Shown here: one piece after another, positions 54,107-63,082 of the stretch
Layout of the letters: every line of letters begins with the position of its first letter
Position numbering within the stretch: the stretch's first letter is position 1
Source of the DNA: Methanothrix sp.
Lineage (GTDB): Archaea > Halobacteriota > Methanosarcinia > Methanotrichales > Methanotrichaceae
NCBI RefSeq assembly: GCF_016706325.1
Contig: NZ_JADJJX010000001.1
Location: 1,674,001-1,738,000 of the forward strand
Direction of reading: 5' to 3'
DNA length: 64,000 bases
The notes under the pieces: generated by a model
Seen by the model: only the letters and a program-made list of their open reading frames with translations
Told to the model about the DNA's origin: nothing
Database searches by the model: none
Made by a program: the position numbers and the translations under genes

Positions 54107-55174
54107 ATGCGAATGCAGCTAAAACTGACATCAAAGGAGAGGTTGGTTCTTTACGGTCTTGCCAGATATCCGGGATTCAGCGATATCGATCTCGCCTCCA
54201 ATATAGGCGTAGATCGGTCGACCATATTCAAGAGCAAGAGGAAGTTCAGAGACTGGAAACTGATCAAGCTGTTGAATGTGCCTTCCGGAGATGCTGTGGG
54301 GGCTGAAATCCTGACCTCAGTATTCGTGAAATACAATCCGACTGCGCCCTATGAGGTGAGGAAGGAGTCCGAGTCAAAAAGGAGATGGATAGACCATCCC
54401 AACTGCGTATCACATACAGCTACCGACACCGATTCAGTCTCTACATTCTATTCCCGGAGCCTGACTGACTTTCGGATGAACTTTGACCCCATAATCGATG
54501 AGCATTACAGGAAAGGCTACATCGAGGATATCCATTACTTCCACTATCCCTTCCAGGTCTCCGGCTACTCCTCCGATGCCGCCCTGGCGGTGAATGGCCT
54601 CTTCGATCTGGGAAGGGAGGATCTCCCCCCAGAGACGGTCCCTCCCCGGCCTGCTCTGGCTGAAGACTCCCGCCTGACAGAGAAGGACAAGCTTACCCTC
54701 TATGCTTTTGTGAAGTATCCTATGCTCTCTGATCTTGAACTATCCAGAAGAACGGGCATCTCCCGGCCAACGATCTCTGGAAAGCGGGCCAAGTTCTTCC
54801 AAAACGGCCTGTTGACCCGGGAGGCTTACATTGACTGGCAGAAGATCTGCTGTGAGCTGATGTCCTTTTATCATATGCCCATCAGGCATGGTCACGATCC
54901 TGAGGATCTCGACCGGGTTTATCAAGCATTCCGCAGGATTGGTGCACCGCTTTTCACCTATATGCAGCCTGGCGAGATATTCGGAGCATTCCTTTCCACC
55001 GGCTATCCAGAGCTGAAGAGCCGCATGGACCTGGAGCTGCGCAACCTCTCCACCCAGGGGCTCATCAATGAAAGGCCGATGCTGGTCATCATGCCACTCA
55101 GTGAGATCAGATCCACCAAGATAGACTATGCGCCGATGGTAGCTGATATGCTGGAAATTGGCAGGGAGATCTGA
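54107..55174 (+). CDS. Double winged-helix DNA-binding protein
   Basis: A 355-residue regulator-like protein made of two similar halves. Each starts with a helix-turn-helix: LTSKERLVLYGLARYPGFSD / IDLASNIGVDRSTI near residue 6, and LTEKDKLTLYAFVKYPMLSD / LELSRRTGISRPTI near residue 190. Each is followed by an alpha/beta region of about 120 residues. It may bind DNA as an internal dimer; ligand and targets are unknown. Its stop overlaps the proposed CTG start of dtdA, so the two are probably co-translated. Confidence 0.75.
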   Translation: MRMQLKLTSKERLVLYGLARYPGFSDIDLASNIGVDRSTIFKSKRKFRDWKLIKLLNVPSGDAVGAEILTSVFVKYNPTAPYEVRKESESKRRWIDHPNCVSHTATDTDSVSTFYSRSLTDFRMNFDPIIDEHYRKGYIEDIHYFHYPFQVSGYSSDAALAVNGLFDLGREDLPPETVPPRPALAEDSRLTEKDKLTLYAFVKYPMLSDLELSRRTGISRPTISGKRAKFFQNGLLTREAYIDWQKICCELMSFYHMPIRHGHDPEDLDRVYQAFRRIGAPLFTYMQPGEIFGAFLSTGYPELKSRMDLELRNLSTQGLINERPMLVIMPLSEIRSTKIDYAPMVADMLEIGREI

Positions 55175-56013
55175 AGATTAGGCGATCTGGCCAGATTGCC
55201 ATAGTCTGCTCCCGGGCAGATCCGGCAAGCCTCAATATCCTCGGGCATCTGCTTGAGCTGCAGCCTTGGCAGGAGCATGAGGGATACCAGGTCAGCGGGC
55301 CATTCTGCCTTCTGGTCCATGATGGCAGGCAGACTGCCCTCGTGGGGCTGGATGCGCTGCTGGCGGAGCTGGATCTCCATCCGGAGATGATCGTCCTCCC
55401 CTGCCGGCATGAGGCCAAGGCAGCTTTGCCCTGGTTTGGAGGGCATTTCACAGGCATCCTGGATGCGGGAGGGGGAGAGAGCCATCTTTCGGCTGCTGCC
55501 CCTGCTGGCCTGAGATCATTCCTCCATAATATCTCTGCCATCGCCTCCCGTTCAATGCCGGAGTTTATCGTATCTGCTGAGGCCAGCCATCACGGTCCGG
55601 TGGATATAAGGACCCCCTCCTTCTTCGCTGAGATCGGCAGCACAATGGAACAGTGGAGAGACGAGAGGGCGGGAGAGGCAGTGGCCAGAGCGATCCTGGC
55701 ACTTGAGCCAGAGGAGCTGCCCGTTTTTTTGGGCTTCGGAGGAGGGCATTATGTGCAGAGGCAGACAGAGCTGATCTTCAACTCCCGGATAGCCTTCGGC
55801 CATATGTTCTCCAGCTATCAGGTGCCGGATCTGGATCTGGAGGTGGTCGATCTTGCCAGAGTCCTCTCCAATGCTGCTTATGCCTATATCGACCGCAAGT
55901 CGTTGCGATCGGCAGAGAGAAGGAGGCTTGAGGGGATGGTGGCGGAGACGGGTTTGCCCATGCTGAAGGCAGAGGAGATACGGAGCCGGTTCCCCCTCAA
56001 CAGACAGATATAA
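55171..56013 (+). CDS. dtdA: D-aminoacyl-tRNA deacylase DtdA with non-standard start
   Basis: The enzyme removes D-amino acids from mischarged tRNA. Motifs include ILDAGGGESHLSAAAP, SAEASHHGPVDIRTPSFFAE, FLGFGGGHYVQRQ and AFGHMFSSYQ. The first standard start is GTG 55342, but it would delete about 57 N-terminal residues that the frame clearly encodes (IAIVCSRADPASLNILGHLL). Upstream only CTG 55171 (overlapping the previous stop as CTGA) or ATT 55177 (8 bases after GGGAG) can begin the protein, giving 280 or 278 residues, close to the usual ~270-280. CTG is shown. Confidence 0.85.
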   Translation: MKIRRSGQIAIVCSRADPASLNILGHLLELQPWQEHEGYQVSGPFCLLVHDGRQTALVGLDALLAELDLHPEMIVLPCRHEAKAALPWFGGHFTGILDAGGGESHLSAAAPAGLRSFLHNISAIASRSMPEFIVSAEASHHGPVDIRTPSFFAEIGSTMEQWRDERAGEAVARAILALEPEELPVFLGFGGGHYVQRQTELIFNSRIAFGHMFSSYQVPDLDLEVVDLARVLSNAAYAYIDRKSLRSAERRRLEGMVAETGLPMLKAEEIRSRFPLNRQI

Positions 56014-56265
56014 TTTTATTGGATTCTCCTGCCACCACCATCCCCACTCTCTGCCAGCGCTCGAATATATCGAAAAATATTTGAATATAAATCGTATTTC
56101 TGCCTTAATTCTCAGTATTTGCCAGATAACTGCCCAATTCAGGTGTTATTTCATTTCTCTTTATACAAAACAATGGGGTAAGGAAAAAGGTTTTATATCA
56201 AAAGAGTTCATTACAGTATATCAAAAATAATTAAGTTTTAGTACTGACCTAAAGGGAGTATAAAG

Positions 56266-56922
56266 ATGGGGGAGAGGTCGGGATTTGCCGCTAAGAGCAG
56301 CATTGCTGCTCTGCAGGAGAGGGCGCTGGGCATTATAGCCTCGCAGCCAGGGGGAATTTATCAATCCGATCTGAGACGGATCCTGGGTATCGACAGCAGC
56401 AAATGCTCAAAGGTGGTAACTAGGCTGCGGGGCTCGGGGTTGATCTACAGGGAGAAGGTACCTGCCAGCAGCACCTTTCTTCTGAAGCTCTCCTCTGATC
56501 CATCACATGTTCCATCTTCTCCCTCACCTGCTTTCTCTGCCTCCCCTTCTGCCGCATCTGCTCCCTCGCCCGCCTGCTCAACTGCTGCATCTGCTCCAGC
56601 CCCCTCTGCTCCCTCGCCTTCATTAGCACCAGCCGGCTCAAGTGAGAAGGTGGCTGGAGACGAGGAGAAGAGAGAGGAAGCATGCTGGACCGGGGGTGGC
56701 AATTCCAGACAAATCCAGGGGCCTTTGGATAGAAAGATTTGCAGTTATTTCGACTGCCATAGCGAGGATGATCTGGCCGATCAGATTGGGGAGGATGCTG
56801 ACACTAAAGGCGGGACAGGCATCCATTTCGGCGGCTGGAGATCAGCCGACCGCTCCGGCCATATCGATAGCTACTTAACTGAGATCTATCTGCTCTATCT
56901 TACACGTGCTACCTCATTTTGA
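56266..56922 (+). CDS. Winged-helix regulator with Ser/Ala/Pro-rich linker
   Basis: A 218-residue protein. Residues 10-75 form a winged helix (ALGIIASQPGGIYQSDLRRI; SSKCSKVVTRLRGSGLIYRE). A low-complexity Ser/Ala/Pro linker follows (about 80-128). The C-terminus has a short helix (YLTEIYLLYLTRATSF) that could dimerise or bind a partner. A TATA-like TTTTATATC lies about 70 bases upstream. The next gene begins 21 bases later. Confidence 0.7.
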   Translation: MGERSGFAAKSSIAALQERALGIIASQPGGIYQSDLRRILGIDSSKCSKVVTRLRGSGLIYREKVPASSTFLLKLSSDPSHVPSSPSPAFSASPSAASAPSPACSTAASAPAPSAPSPSLAPAGSSEKVAGDEEKREEACWTGGGNSRQIQGPLDRKICSYFDCHSEDDLADQIGEDADTKGGTGIHFGGWRSADRSGHIDSYLTEIYLLYLTRATSF

Positions 56923-56943
56923 GGCAGCTGAAGAGGGTTAGAG

Positions 56944-57753
56944 TTGCAGGCCTTCTGGGAGATCCTCCGCCCGTTCAACTGCTTGATGGCATCAGCCGCT
57001 GCCATCATCGGCCTTCTCATCGCCGGGATATGGGATGCCGGCACTGCCTTGATCATCACCGGAGCTGTCTTCCTGATCACCGGCGCTGGAAATGCAATCA
57101 ACGATTACTATGATCGGCAGATCGATGCCATCAACAGACCGGACCGGCCCATCCCCAGCAAGCGCATAAGGCCAAAGACTGCTTTCTGTTACTCTATTGC
57201 TCTCTTCGCCGCCGGCTGCATCCTGGCCAGCCTGGCAGGCCAGATCTCTTTGGTCATTGCCGTCTTCAACTCCCTTCTCTTACTCTTTTATGCCAGAGAT
57301 CTGAAGGCTGCCCCTCTGCTGGGAAATCTGTCCGTCTCCTATCTGACAGCTTCCACCTTCCTCTTTGGCGGGGCAGCCGCCGGGCTTATGGGCCTTCTGG
57401 CCAATCAGATTCCTTTCGGCCTCTCTCTTCTGGTCAGCATGAGCCGGGAGATCGCCAAGGATATCGAGGATATGGAGGGAGATCGGCTGGGCGGGGCCCG
57501 GACACTGCCCATTCTGGCGGGCGAGAGGGCGGCGGCAGCATTGGCCGGGCTCTTCGGATTGGCAGGAGTTCTCTTAAGCCTCCTCCCTCGCTTTGGCAGA
57601 GCATATCTGCTGATGGTGGCGGTGGCTGATCTGCTTATCCTTTTTGCTGTATTCAAGGTCATCCGGGGGGATGCATCAGGCTCCCAAAAAGAGATGAAAA
57701 AGGGAATGGCTGTGGCTTTATTGGCATTCCTGGCTGCAGCTCTTCTCCCCTGA
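56944..57753 (+). CDS. Digeranylgeranylglyceryl phosphate synthase-like UbiA prenyltransferase
   Basis: A 269-residue membrane enzyme, most likely adding the second geranylgeranyl chain in archaeal ether-lipid synthesis. About eight membrane helices are present. The two Asp-rich prenyl-diphosphate sites are NAINDYYDRQIDAINRPDRP (followed by IPS) and SREIAKDIEDMEGDR. Length fits DGGGP synthase. TTG 56944 is used, with GAGGG upstream. It follows a winged-helix gene by 21 bases. Confidence 0.85.
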   Translation: MQAFWEILRPFNCLMASAAAIIGLLIAGIWDAGTALIITGAVFLITGAGNAINDYYDRQIDAINRPDRPIPSKRIRPKTAFCYSIALFAAGCILASLAGQISLVIAVFNSLLLLFYARDLKAAPLLGNLSVSYLTASTFLFGGAAAGLMGLLANQIPFGLSLLVSMSREIAKDIEDMEGDRLGGARTLPILAGERAAAALAGLFGLAGVLLSLLPRFGRAYLLMVAVADLLILFAVFKVIRGDASGSQKEMKKGMAVALLAFLAAALLP

Positions 57754-57867
57754 AGCTGAGCCAATATGATTGTGAGAATCGTCTCAGGATCATCCCTGAA
57801 TCCATTCCAGGAATCATCTCAAATCATCCCAAAGTTAATATTGTGATAGCACTAGCTTGGATCATAC

Positions 57868-58983
57868 ATGGAGAGGGATCTATCATGTCTGTACAGCCAT
57901 AGGAGTTGGCTCATCGCCGCAACAATACTTCTTATCATACTTTACTCTTACTTCATCTGGCCGCTCCAGGATGGCATCATCCTTGGGTTTGTCTTCGCCT
58001 ATCTTGGTCGGCCGGTGAGGGATCTATTTGGAAAGAGAAGATGGATAGGCTCACTTGTGGCCATCATCTGCATTATCGGCCCGCTATGCATCATATTTGC
58101 AGCCGGGGTTATCGAGGCTGCAAGCCAGCTTAACTGGCTGCAGAGCCATCGGGGAGCTATCGCAGCCACCGGCCAGGAGTTCATATCCCGCATTTATATA
58201 CCGCAATTCATCTTCGATGAGACCGCCAGAGGAATGAATAACCTGATAGGGGTTGGCCTCTCTCTGCTCACCAGCCTGCCGGTCTCCAATCTGGGGACCA
58301 GTCTGACCATGGGTCTTCTGAACCTCTTGATCGCTTTTTGTGTGAGCTACTATCTGCTGGCGGATGGCGACAGGCTGCATGAGGCAGCAGTCTCCTTCTT
58401 GAAGCAGAAGAACGGGGATTTTGAGCTGCGATGCCTGATCAGGATTGACGGCATATTGAGCGGCATCTACACGGGCAGCATATTCACTGCTATGGTCTAT
58501 GGCATAGCCTCTATTCCCATCTTCTACCTCTTTGAGATCCCCAGGCCCCTGGCCATGGCCAGCATAATCCTTCTGGCAGGTGTGGTACCATTTCTAACCT
58601 GGCTCATCTTCCTCTTGACTGCCATATCCAGATATATCGATGTGGGACCGATGGAGGCGATAGTATTCTTCATTGCAGCCTCGATTCTGGTGCTGGCAGC
58701 GGAGCTGATCATACGGCCCTATATCGTCTATGCCAGGTCCTCGATCCATCCCATGCTGGTCCTGCTTGCATTCCTTGGCGGGGGGCTTGTGGCCGGAATC
58801 TTCGGATTCTTTCTCGCTCCCGCCATGCTGGGAGTGATCTCAGCCATCTTTCAACTGCTAAAAAAAGAGCTGGGCGGGCTGAAGGAGGAGATGCAAAGAG
58901 AGATGCAGAGGAGGATGCAGGAGGAGATGCAGGGGGAGAGCGGAGGAATTCAGCCAGCCATCAATACTTCTGTCTCTCGTTGA
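57868..58983 (+). CDS. AI-2E/PerM-family membrane transporter
   Basis: A 371-residue protein with about eight membrane helices: two pairs near the N-terminus, a cytosolic/periplasmic middle part (about residues 90-140), and the family region GILSGIYTGSIFTAMVYGIA, GVVPFLTWLIFLL and LVLLAFLGGGLVAGIFGFFL. The C-terminal tail is charged and repetitive (KEEMQREMQRRMQEEMQGE). Members export signalling molecules or balance ions; the substrate is unknown. Confidence 0.82.
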   Translation: MERDLSCLYSHRSWLIAATILLIILYSYFIWPLQDGIILGFVFAYLGRPVRDLFGKRRWIGSLVAIICIIGPLCIIFAAGVIEAASQLNWLQSHRGAIAATGQEFISRIYIPQFIFDETARGMNNLIGVGLSLLTSLPVSNLGTSLTMGLLNLLIAFCVSYYLLADGDRLHEAAVSFLKQKNGDFELRCLIRIDGILSGIYTGSIFTAMVYGIASIPIFYLFEIPRPLAMASIILLAGVVPFLTWLIFLLTAISRYIDVGPMEAIVFFIAASILVLAAELIIRPYIVYARSSIHPMLVLLAFLGGGLVAGIFGFFLAPAMLGVISAIFQLLKKELGGLKEEMQREMQRRMQEEMQGESGGIQPAINTSVSR

Positions 58984-59199
58984 TGAACGAATACCGAAAA
59001 CTATTTATTTCGTTAATTGCAGTATAGTAAGATTGGCAAAAGTCAAATTCTATTTTTCCCTCCTACATCACGACTTTTGCCTCCCTCCTTATCACCCCTA
59101 CCTCTCCTGCCAGACTCCTCTCATCATCTGTCAATTTTTGATCATTGCTGCCTCAAGACAGCAATCCGTATATACCTTGCCGTTTTTAACTTGATCTGA

Positions 59200-60216
59200 A
59201 TGTTGAGCGACCTGCGCCTCTCCCTGGTGGCAGAGCTGATAAGGGATCACATCCTCCTGGACGGGATCGATCGGTACTGCCAGGAGACGGGGGTGAAAAG
59301 CAGCGATTTCATCCCCTTTGAGCCCATCGAGTTTGAGGGAGATATCCTGGCAGCAGACGGCTCTAACGTCTCTGTCTGCGGCTGGTCTGTGGCCGCCATC
59401 AATCTGATCCGTTCAGGCTATGTGGTCTATCAGGGACAGAAGTGGAAAAGGACGGTGATAACCTTCGATGATATCTTCTTTGCCGATCCTGCAATCTATG
59501 CCGATCAGTTCGCCCCCCCTCTGAAGCGGCTGGGCCAAGATCAGATCGATCTCAAGGAGGAGGATCTGGAGAGGCTCTCCACCTACTTCCGGGAGCTGCA
59601 GGAGTATGCCTCTCTGAATGATGCCATCAGTGTGGCGAAGCCCGGCGACATCATCCTCTATGATGGCAGCTTCGATGTCTTCGAGCCCCTGCGAGCCGCC
59701 CTCTCCAGTGTCTTCCGCCGGGCAGAGGAGAGGGGGGTCGCCCTCCTGGCTGTGGCCAAGTCCAGCTCCCTTTATTGGGGGGAGGGGATATCCCTTCCAT
59801 TTATGTACCATACAAACCAGGCAGGGAGCATGCTCCTGCCCAACTCTCCTTGGTACCTGAACCTGAAGGACAAGAGGGTGAACCGGGGCCCGGGCAAATG
59901 GGGAGGGGAGAGCTTCATCGTCCGCTTCACCGGGAGGAGCGATCATGCCTTCCGGGTGGATGTCCCGGGTTATCTTGCCGGACAGGTTGAGGAGGCGCTG
60001 GCCGGGATATCATCCTGCTCGACCTCTGCGGAGTGCCCAGGCTATCCCCATGCCCTCTTCCGCGCCCACCGGGATATCAAGATCACAGATAATGAGGGAG
60101 CCTCTGTGAGGATGAGGCTGAAGGATAAGCTCTACCGGGATGGTCTGAGCCCCCGCCAGATAGCAGTGCTCATGCAGGATTATCATGACATCCTGGAGAT
60201 GCGGCAGGGGATCTAG
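59200..60216 (+). CDS. nurA: NurA 5'-3' nuclease
   Basis: A 338-residue nuclease that acts with HerA in DNA end resection. The RNase H-like metal site includes ILAADGSNVSV and IILYDGSFDVFEPL; LLAVAKSSSLYW and a C-terminal DKLYRDGLSPRQIAVLMQDY region follow. HerA starts 9 bases after its stop, and Mre11 and Rad50 follow, the standard archaeal order of partners. The 216 bases upstream hold no gene. Confidence 0.9.
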   Translation: MLSDLRLSLVAELIRDHILLDGIDRYCQETGVKSSDFIPFEPIEFEGDILAADGSNVSVCGWSVAAINLIRSGYVVYQGQKWKRTVITFDDIFFADPAIYADQFAPPLKRLGQDQIDLKEEDLERLSTYFRELQEYASLNDAISVAKPGDIILYDGSFDVFEPLRAALSSVFRRAEERGVALLAVAKSSSLYWGEGISLPFMYHTNQAGSMLLPNSPWYLNLKDKRVNRGPGKWGGESFIVRFTGRSDHAFRVDVPGYLAGQVEEALAGISSCSTSAECPGYPHALFRAHRDIKITDNEGASVRMRLKDKLYRDGLSPRQIAVLMQDYHDILEMRQGI

Positions 60217-60225
60217 CGGGGCAGA

Positions 60226-61896
60226 ATGAGCGGGAATGATGAGTCAAGAGAAGGAGAATCTATAGTGATGCCGAAGCCGGATATCGATTCCATCCTGAAA
60301 GGGGCAGAAGGGGGAGATGAAGATCGAATTGTCACAGGGGATGAGGGGCGGCTGGTGATAGAAGATGAGAGAACCACCTACCGCATTCTCTCCAAGAGCG
60401 TCAGAGAGTATCATTTCACCGTCCCCTACAACTCCCGCCAGGACCGGGTGGAGGTGGGGCAGATATTCTCCATCAAGGATCAGGACCTCACCTTCCTGGC
60501 AAGGGTCCTGAACATCGAGCACAGCTCCAACTATGACGGCCACTGGGATACCACCATGAGGGGCACCCAGTTTTATGACCACGATCAGATATTCAACCGG
60601 GTGATCGCTGAGCCCTTGGGCTGCGCATTCCCGGATGGAGCCTTCAGAAAGGCCAGAACACTGCCCACGAAGTTCTCGCCTGTGGAACGGGCGGAGAAGG
60701 AGGAGTTTGGCTTTCTCAAGATAAGAATGGGAGATATAGAGGTGGGATACCTGAGAAACGGCTCACGGCTTGTCGAGGAGATCCCCGTCTCTTTGCATAG
60801 CCTGGCCATGGACCACCATATGGGGGTCTTCGCCACCACCGGCATGGGCAAATCCAATTTTATGAAGGTATTTGCCGCCTCCTGCATGCGCCTGGCTGCT
60901 CGGGGCGAGTCCAAGTTCGGCCTGTTGATAGTCGATCCTCATGGAGAGTATTTGAAGGGAAAGAGGCACCCATCCGGATCGGTCAAGGGCCTTCTTCACT
61001 TGAATAGATATAGAGAGGGCCTCGCCTGCTTTTCTACCAACAAGGAGAACTCATCTGATCCAGGGGTCGAGGAGCTGGCCATATCTGAGAGCGATGTCCG
61101 GCCCGAGGATATTGCTCTGCTCTATGAGTGGTCGCCGCCTCAGAGGGATGCCCTGGATGCCATTTCCAGACTACTGGACTCAAACAACTGGCTGCAGGAG
61201 ATCCAGAGTCCAGAGGGCCTGGCTAGGATGGTGCAGGATGGATTCAAGGATACCACCATCATGGTCCTGGTGCGGCGGATCAAAAATGAGCTGGAGAGAA
61301 ATAAATATATCAAGAGCAGGTCGAGTCTGGCCAATATCCTTGCCCGGCTGCAGAAAGGTGATGTGGTCCTGGTGGATATACCAAGATTGAACGATCGCTC
61401 AGAGCTTTTTTTGCTCTCCGTCCTCTCCCGGCACATCCTAGAGGAGTATAAGAAGGATCCGGCAGAGGAGAGAAAGAACTGCCTGATCACCATCGAGGAG
61501 GCACAGAGGGTTCTGGGGGCAGGGAGCAATACCTCTCGCTTCGAGAGCATTGCCCGGGAGGGGAGGAAGTTCGGTGTGGGTCTGTGTGCCATCACCCAGC
61601 AGCCCAAGCTGATAGACAGGCAGCTTCTCTCCCAGTTCAACACCCTGGTGGTGATGGGGCTGGGAGACAGGAACGACCGCAAGCAACTGGAGGAGTCGGC
61701 CAAGCAGGATCTATCCTCCATGGACATAGAGATCCAGACCCTGGAGAAGGGCGAGGCAGTGGTCTCCACACTGAGCATCCCCTTCCCCGTTCCCGCCAGG
61801 ATCCACCGCTTTGAGGATTACCTGCACCGCCTGAATCAGGAGGAGAGGGAGGAAGGCCTGATAAAAAAGGGAGGCTTCAAGCCCTTCCTGGAATGA
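60226..61896 (+). CDS. herA: HerA bipolar DNA helicase/translocase
   Basis: A 556-residue FtsK/HerA-type hexameric ATPase that drives resection with NurA. An N-terminal HAS-barrel (about residues 45-150) precedes the ATPase: Walker A ATTGMGKSN near residue 203, LIVDPHGEY near 235, and the Walker B/Glu ITIEEAQRVL near 421, with LCAITQQPKLID after it. The C-terminal arm is charged. Nine bases separate it from nurA and 43 from mre11. Confidence 0.95.
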   Translation: MSGNDESREGESIVMPKPDIDSILKGAEGGDEDRIVTGDEGRLVIEDERTTYRILSKSVREYHFTVPYNSRQDRVEVGQIFSIKDQDLTFLARVLNIEHSSNYDGHWDTTMRGTQFYDHDQIFNRVIAEPLGCAFPDGAFRKARTLPTKFSPVERAEKEEFGFLKIRMGDIEVGYLRNGSRLVEEIPVSLHSLAMDHHMGVFATTGMGKSNFMKVFAASCMRLAARGESKFGLLIVDPHGEYLKGKRHPSGSVKGLLHLNRYREGLACFSTNKENSSDPGVEELAISESDVRPEDIALLYEWSPPQRDALDAISRLLDSNNWLQEIQSPEGLARMVQDGFKDTTIMVLVRRIKNELERNKYIKSRSSLANILARLQKGDVVLVDIPRLNDRSELFLLSVLSRHILEEYKKDPAEERKNCLITIEEAQRVLGAGSNTSRFESIAREGRKFGVGLCAITQQPKLIDRQLLSQFNTLVVMGLGDRNDRKQLEESAKQDLSSMDIEIQTLEKGEAVVSTLSIPFPVPARIHRFEDYLHRLNQEEREEGLIKKGGFKPFLE

Positions 61897-61939
61897 GGGG
61901 GCACAGACAAGAGGGAATGATATAGGGAGAAGGATACTC

Positions 61940-63082
61940 ATGAAGATAATCCATCTGGCGGACTCTCACCTGGGCTTTTCCAGCTACAGCCGTCTGGACG
62001 AGCACGGCCGGAACAGGGTCGAGGAGATGGTCTACTCCGGATTTGAAAAGGCCATCGATAAGATCATCGAGGCTCATCCCGATGCTGTGGTCCATGCCGG
62101 TGATGTCTTCCATCATGTCCGGCCCAAGATAAAGCCTCTGTTCATCTTTCAGAGGGGTCTGCAGCGGCTGGTCCAGGCAGGGATCCCAGTGATAATAATC
62201 AGCGGCAACCATGACGCCCCCAAGAGCTTCAACCAGACCAGCCCCTTCCGCCTCTTCGAGGGCATCAAGGATGTGCATATCGCCCAGCGCTACAGATATG
62301 AGTGCTTCGAGGTGGATGATTGCTCTTTTCATTGTATCCCCTTCTGCCTTGAGCCGCAGGACTATCTGGTTGAGTTCGAGAAGATCAGGCGCTCGGGCAG
62401 GGATGTACTGGTGATGCATGGCATGGTGGAGTCTCTCAAGAACCAGAAGATGAAGAGCGTGGGGGAGCACGAGCTGAATGACAGCCTTCTGAAGAGCGAC
62501 TTCGACTATATCGCTCTGGGCCACTTTCACTGCCAGGCCCAGGTCTCGGCCAATGCCTATTACAGCGGCTCGGTGGAGTACTTCAACTTCGGAGAGGCAG
62601 AGGATGTGAAGGGCATGCTCCTCGTCGACCTGGAGCGGGGAGAGGTATCAAGCATCCAGGTAAAGCCCAAATATATGATAGATCACCCCCCGGTGGACTG
62701 CACTGGCATGAGATCAGATGAGATAGCAGAGTGCATCATGGAGCTATCCCATGAGGACGATATTCTTGATCGGATGGTTCGGATAAATCTGAAGAACGTC
62801 AACCGGTCAGCCTACAGGAGCATAGACCAGGGAAAGCTCAACCGCCTGGGGGCATCGGCAATATACTTCAAGATCCGGGCGGATTTTTCTGATGAAGAGG
62901 ATCGAATAGAGCGGCCGGTGGACAGGAGGATGCTCCATGTGGAGTTCGGCGGTTTCATGGAGGAGAGGCGTTTAGCGAATCAGATACCGGAGTCGATCAG
63001 GGAAGAGGTCATGGGTTACGGGATAGAGGTTATGAAAAAGGCAGTACTGGCCAGGCAGAAAGAGAGCATAGATGCATCTTAA
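61940..63082 (+). CDS. mre11: DNA double-strand break repair nuclease Mre11
   Basis: A 380-residue metallophosphoesterase nuclease. All motifs are present: HLADSHLGF, HAGDVFHHV, IISGNHDAPKSF, LVMHGMVES and ALGHFHCQA. The C-terminal ~150 residues form the capping and Rad50-binding part. It processes DNA ends with Rad50; its last 11 bases overlap the rad50 start, giving translational coupling. Confidence 0.95.
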   Translation: MKIIHLADSHLGFSSYSRLDEHGRNRVEEMVYSGFEKAIDKIIEAHPDAVVHAGDVFHHVRPKIKPLFIFQRGLQRLVQAGIPVIIISGNHDAPKSFNQTSPFRLFEGIKDVHIAQRYRYECFEVDDCSFHCIPFCLEPQDYLVEFEKIRRSGRDVLVMHGMVESLKNQKMKSVGEHELNDSLLKSDFDYIALGHFHCQAQVSANAYYSGSVEYFNFGEAEDVKGMLLVDLERGEVSSIQVKPKYMIDHPPVDCTGMRSDEIAECIMELSHEDDILDRMVRINLKNVNRSAYRSIDQGKLNRLGASAIYFKIRADFSDEEDRIERPVDRRMLHVEFGGFMEERRLANQIPESIREEVMGYGIEVMKKAVLARQKESIDAS

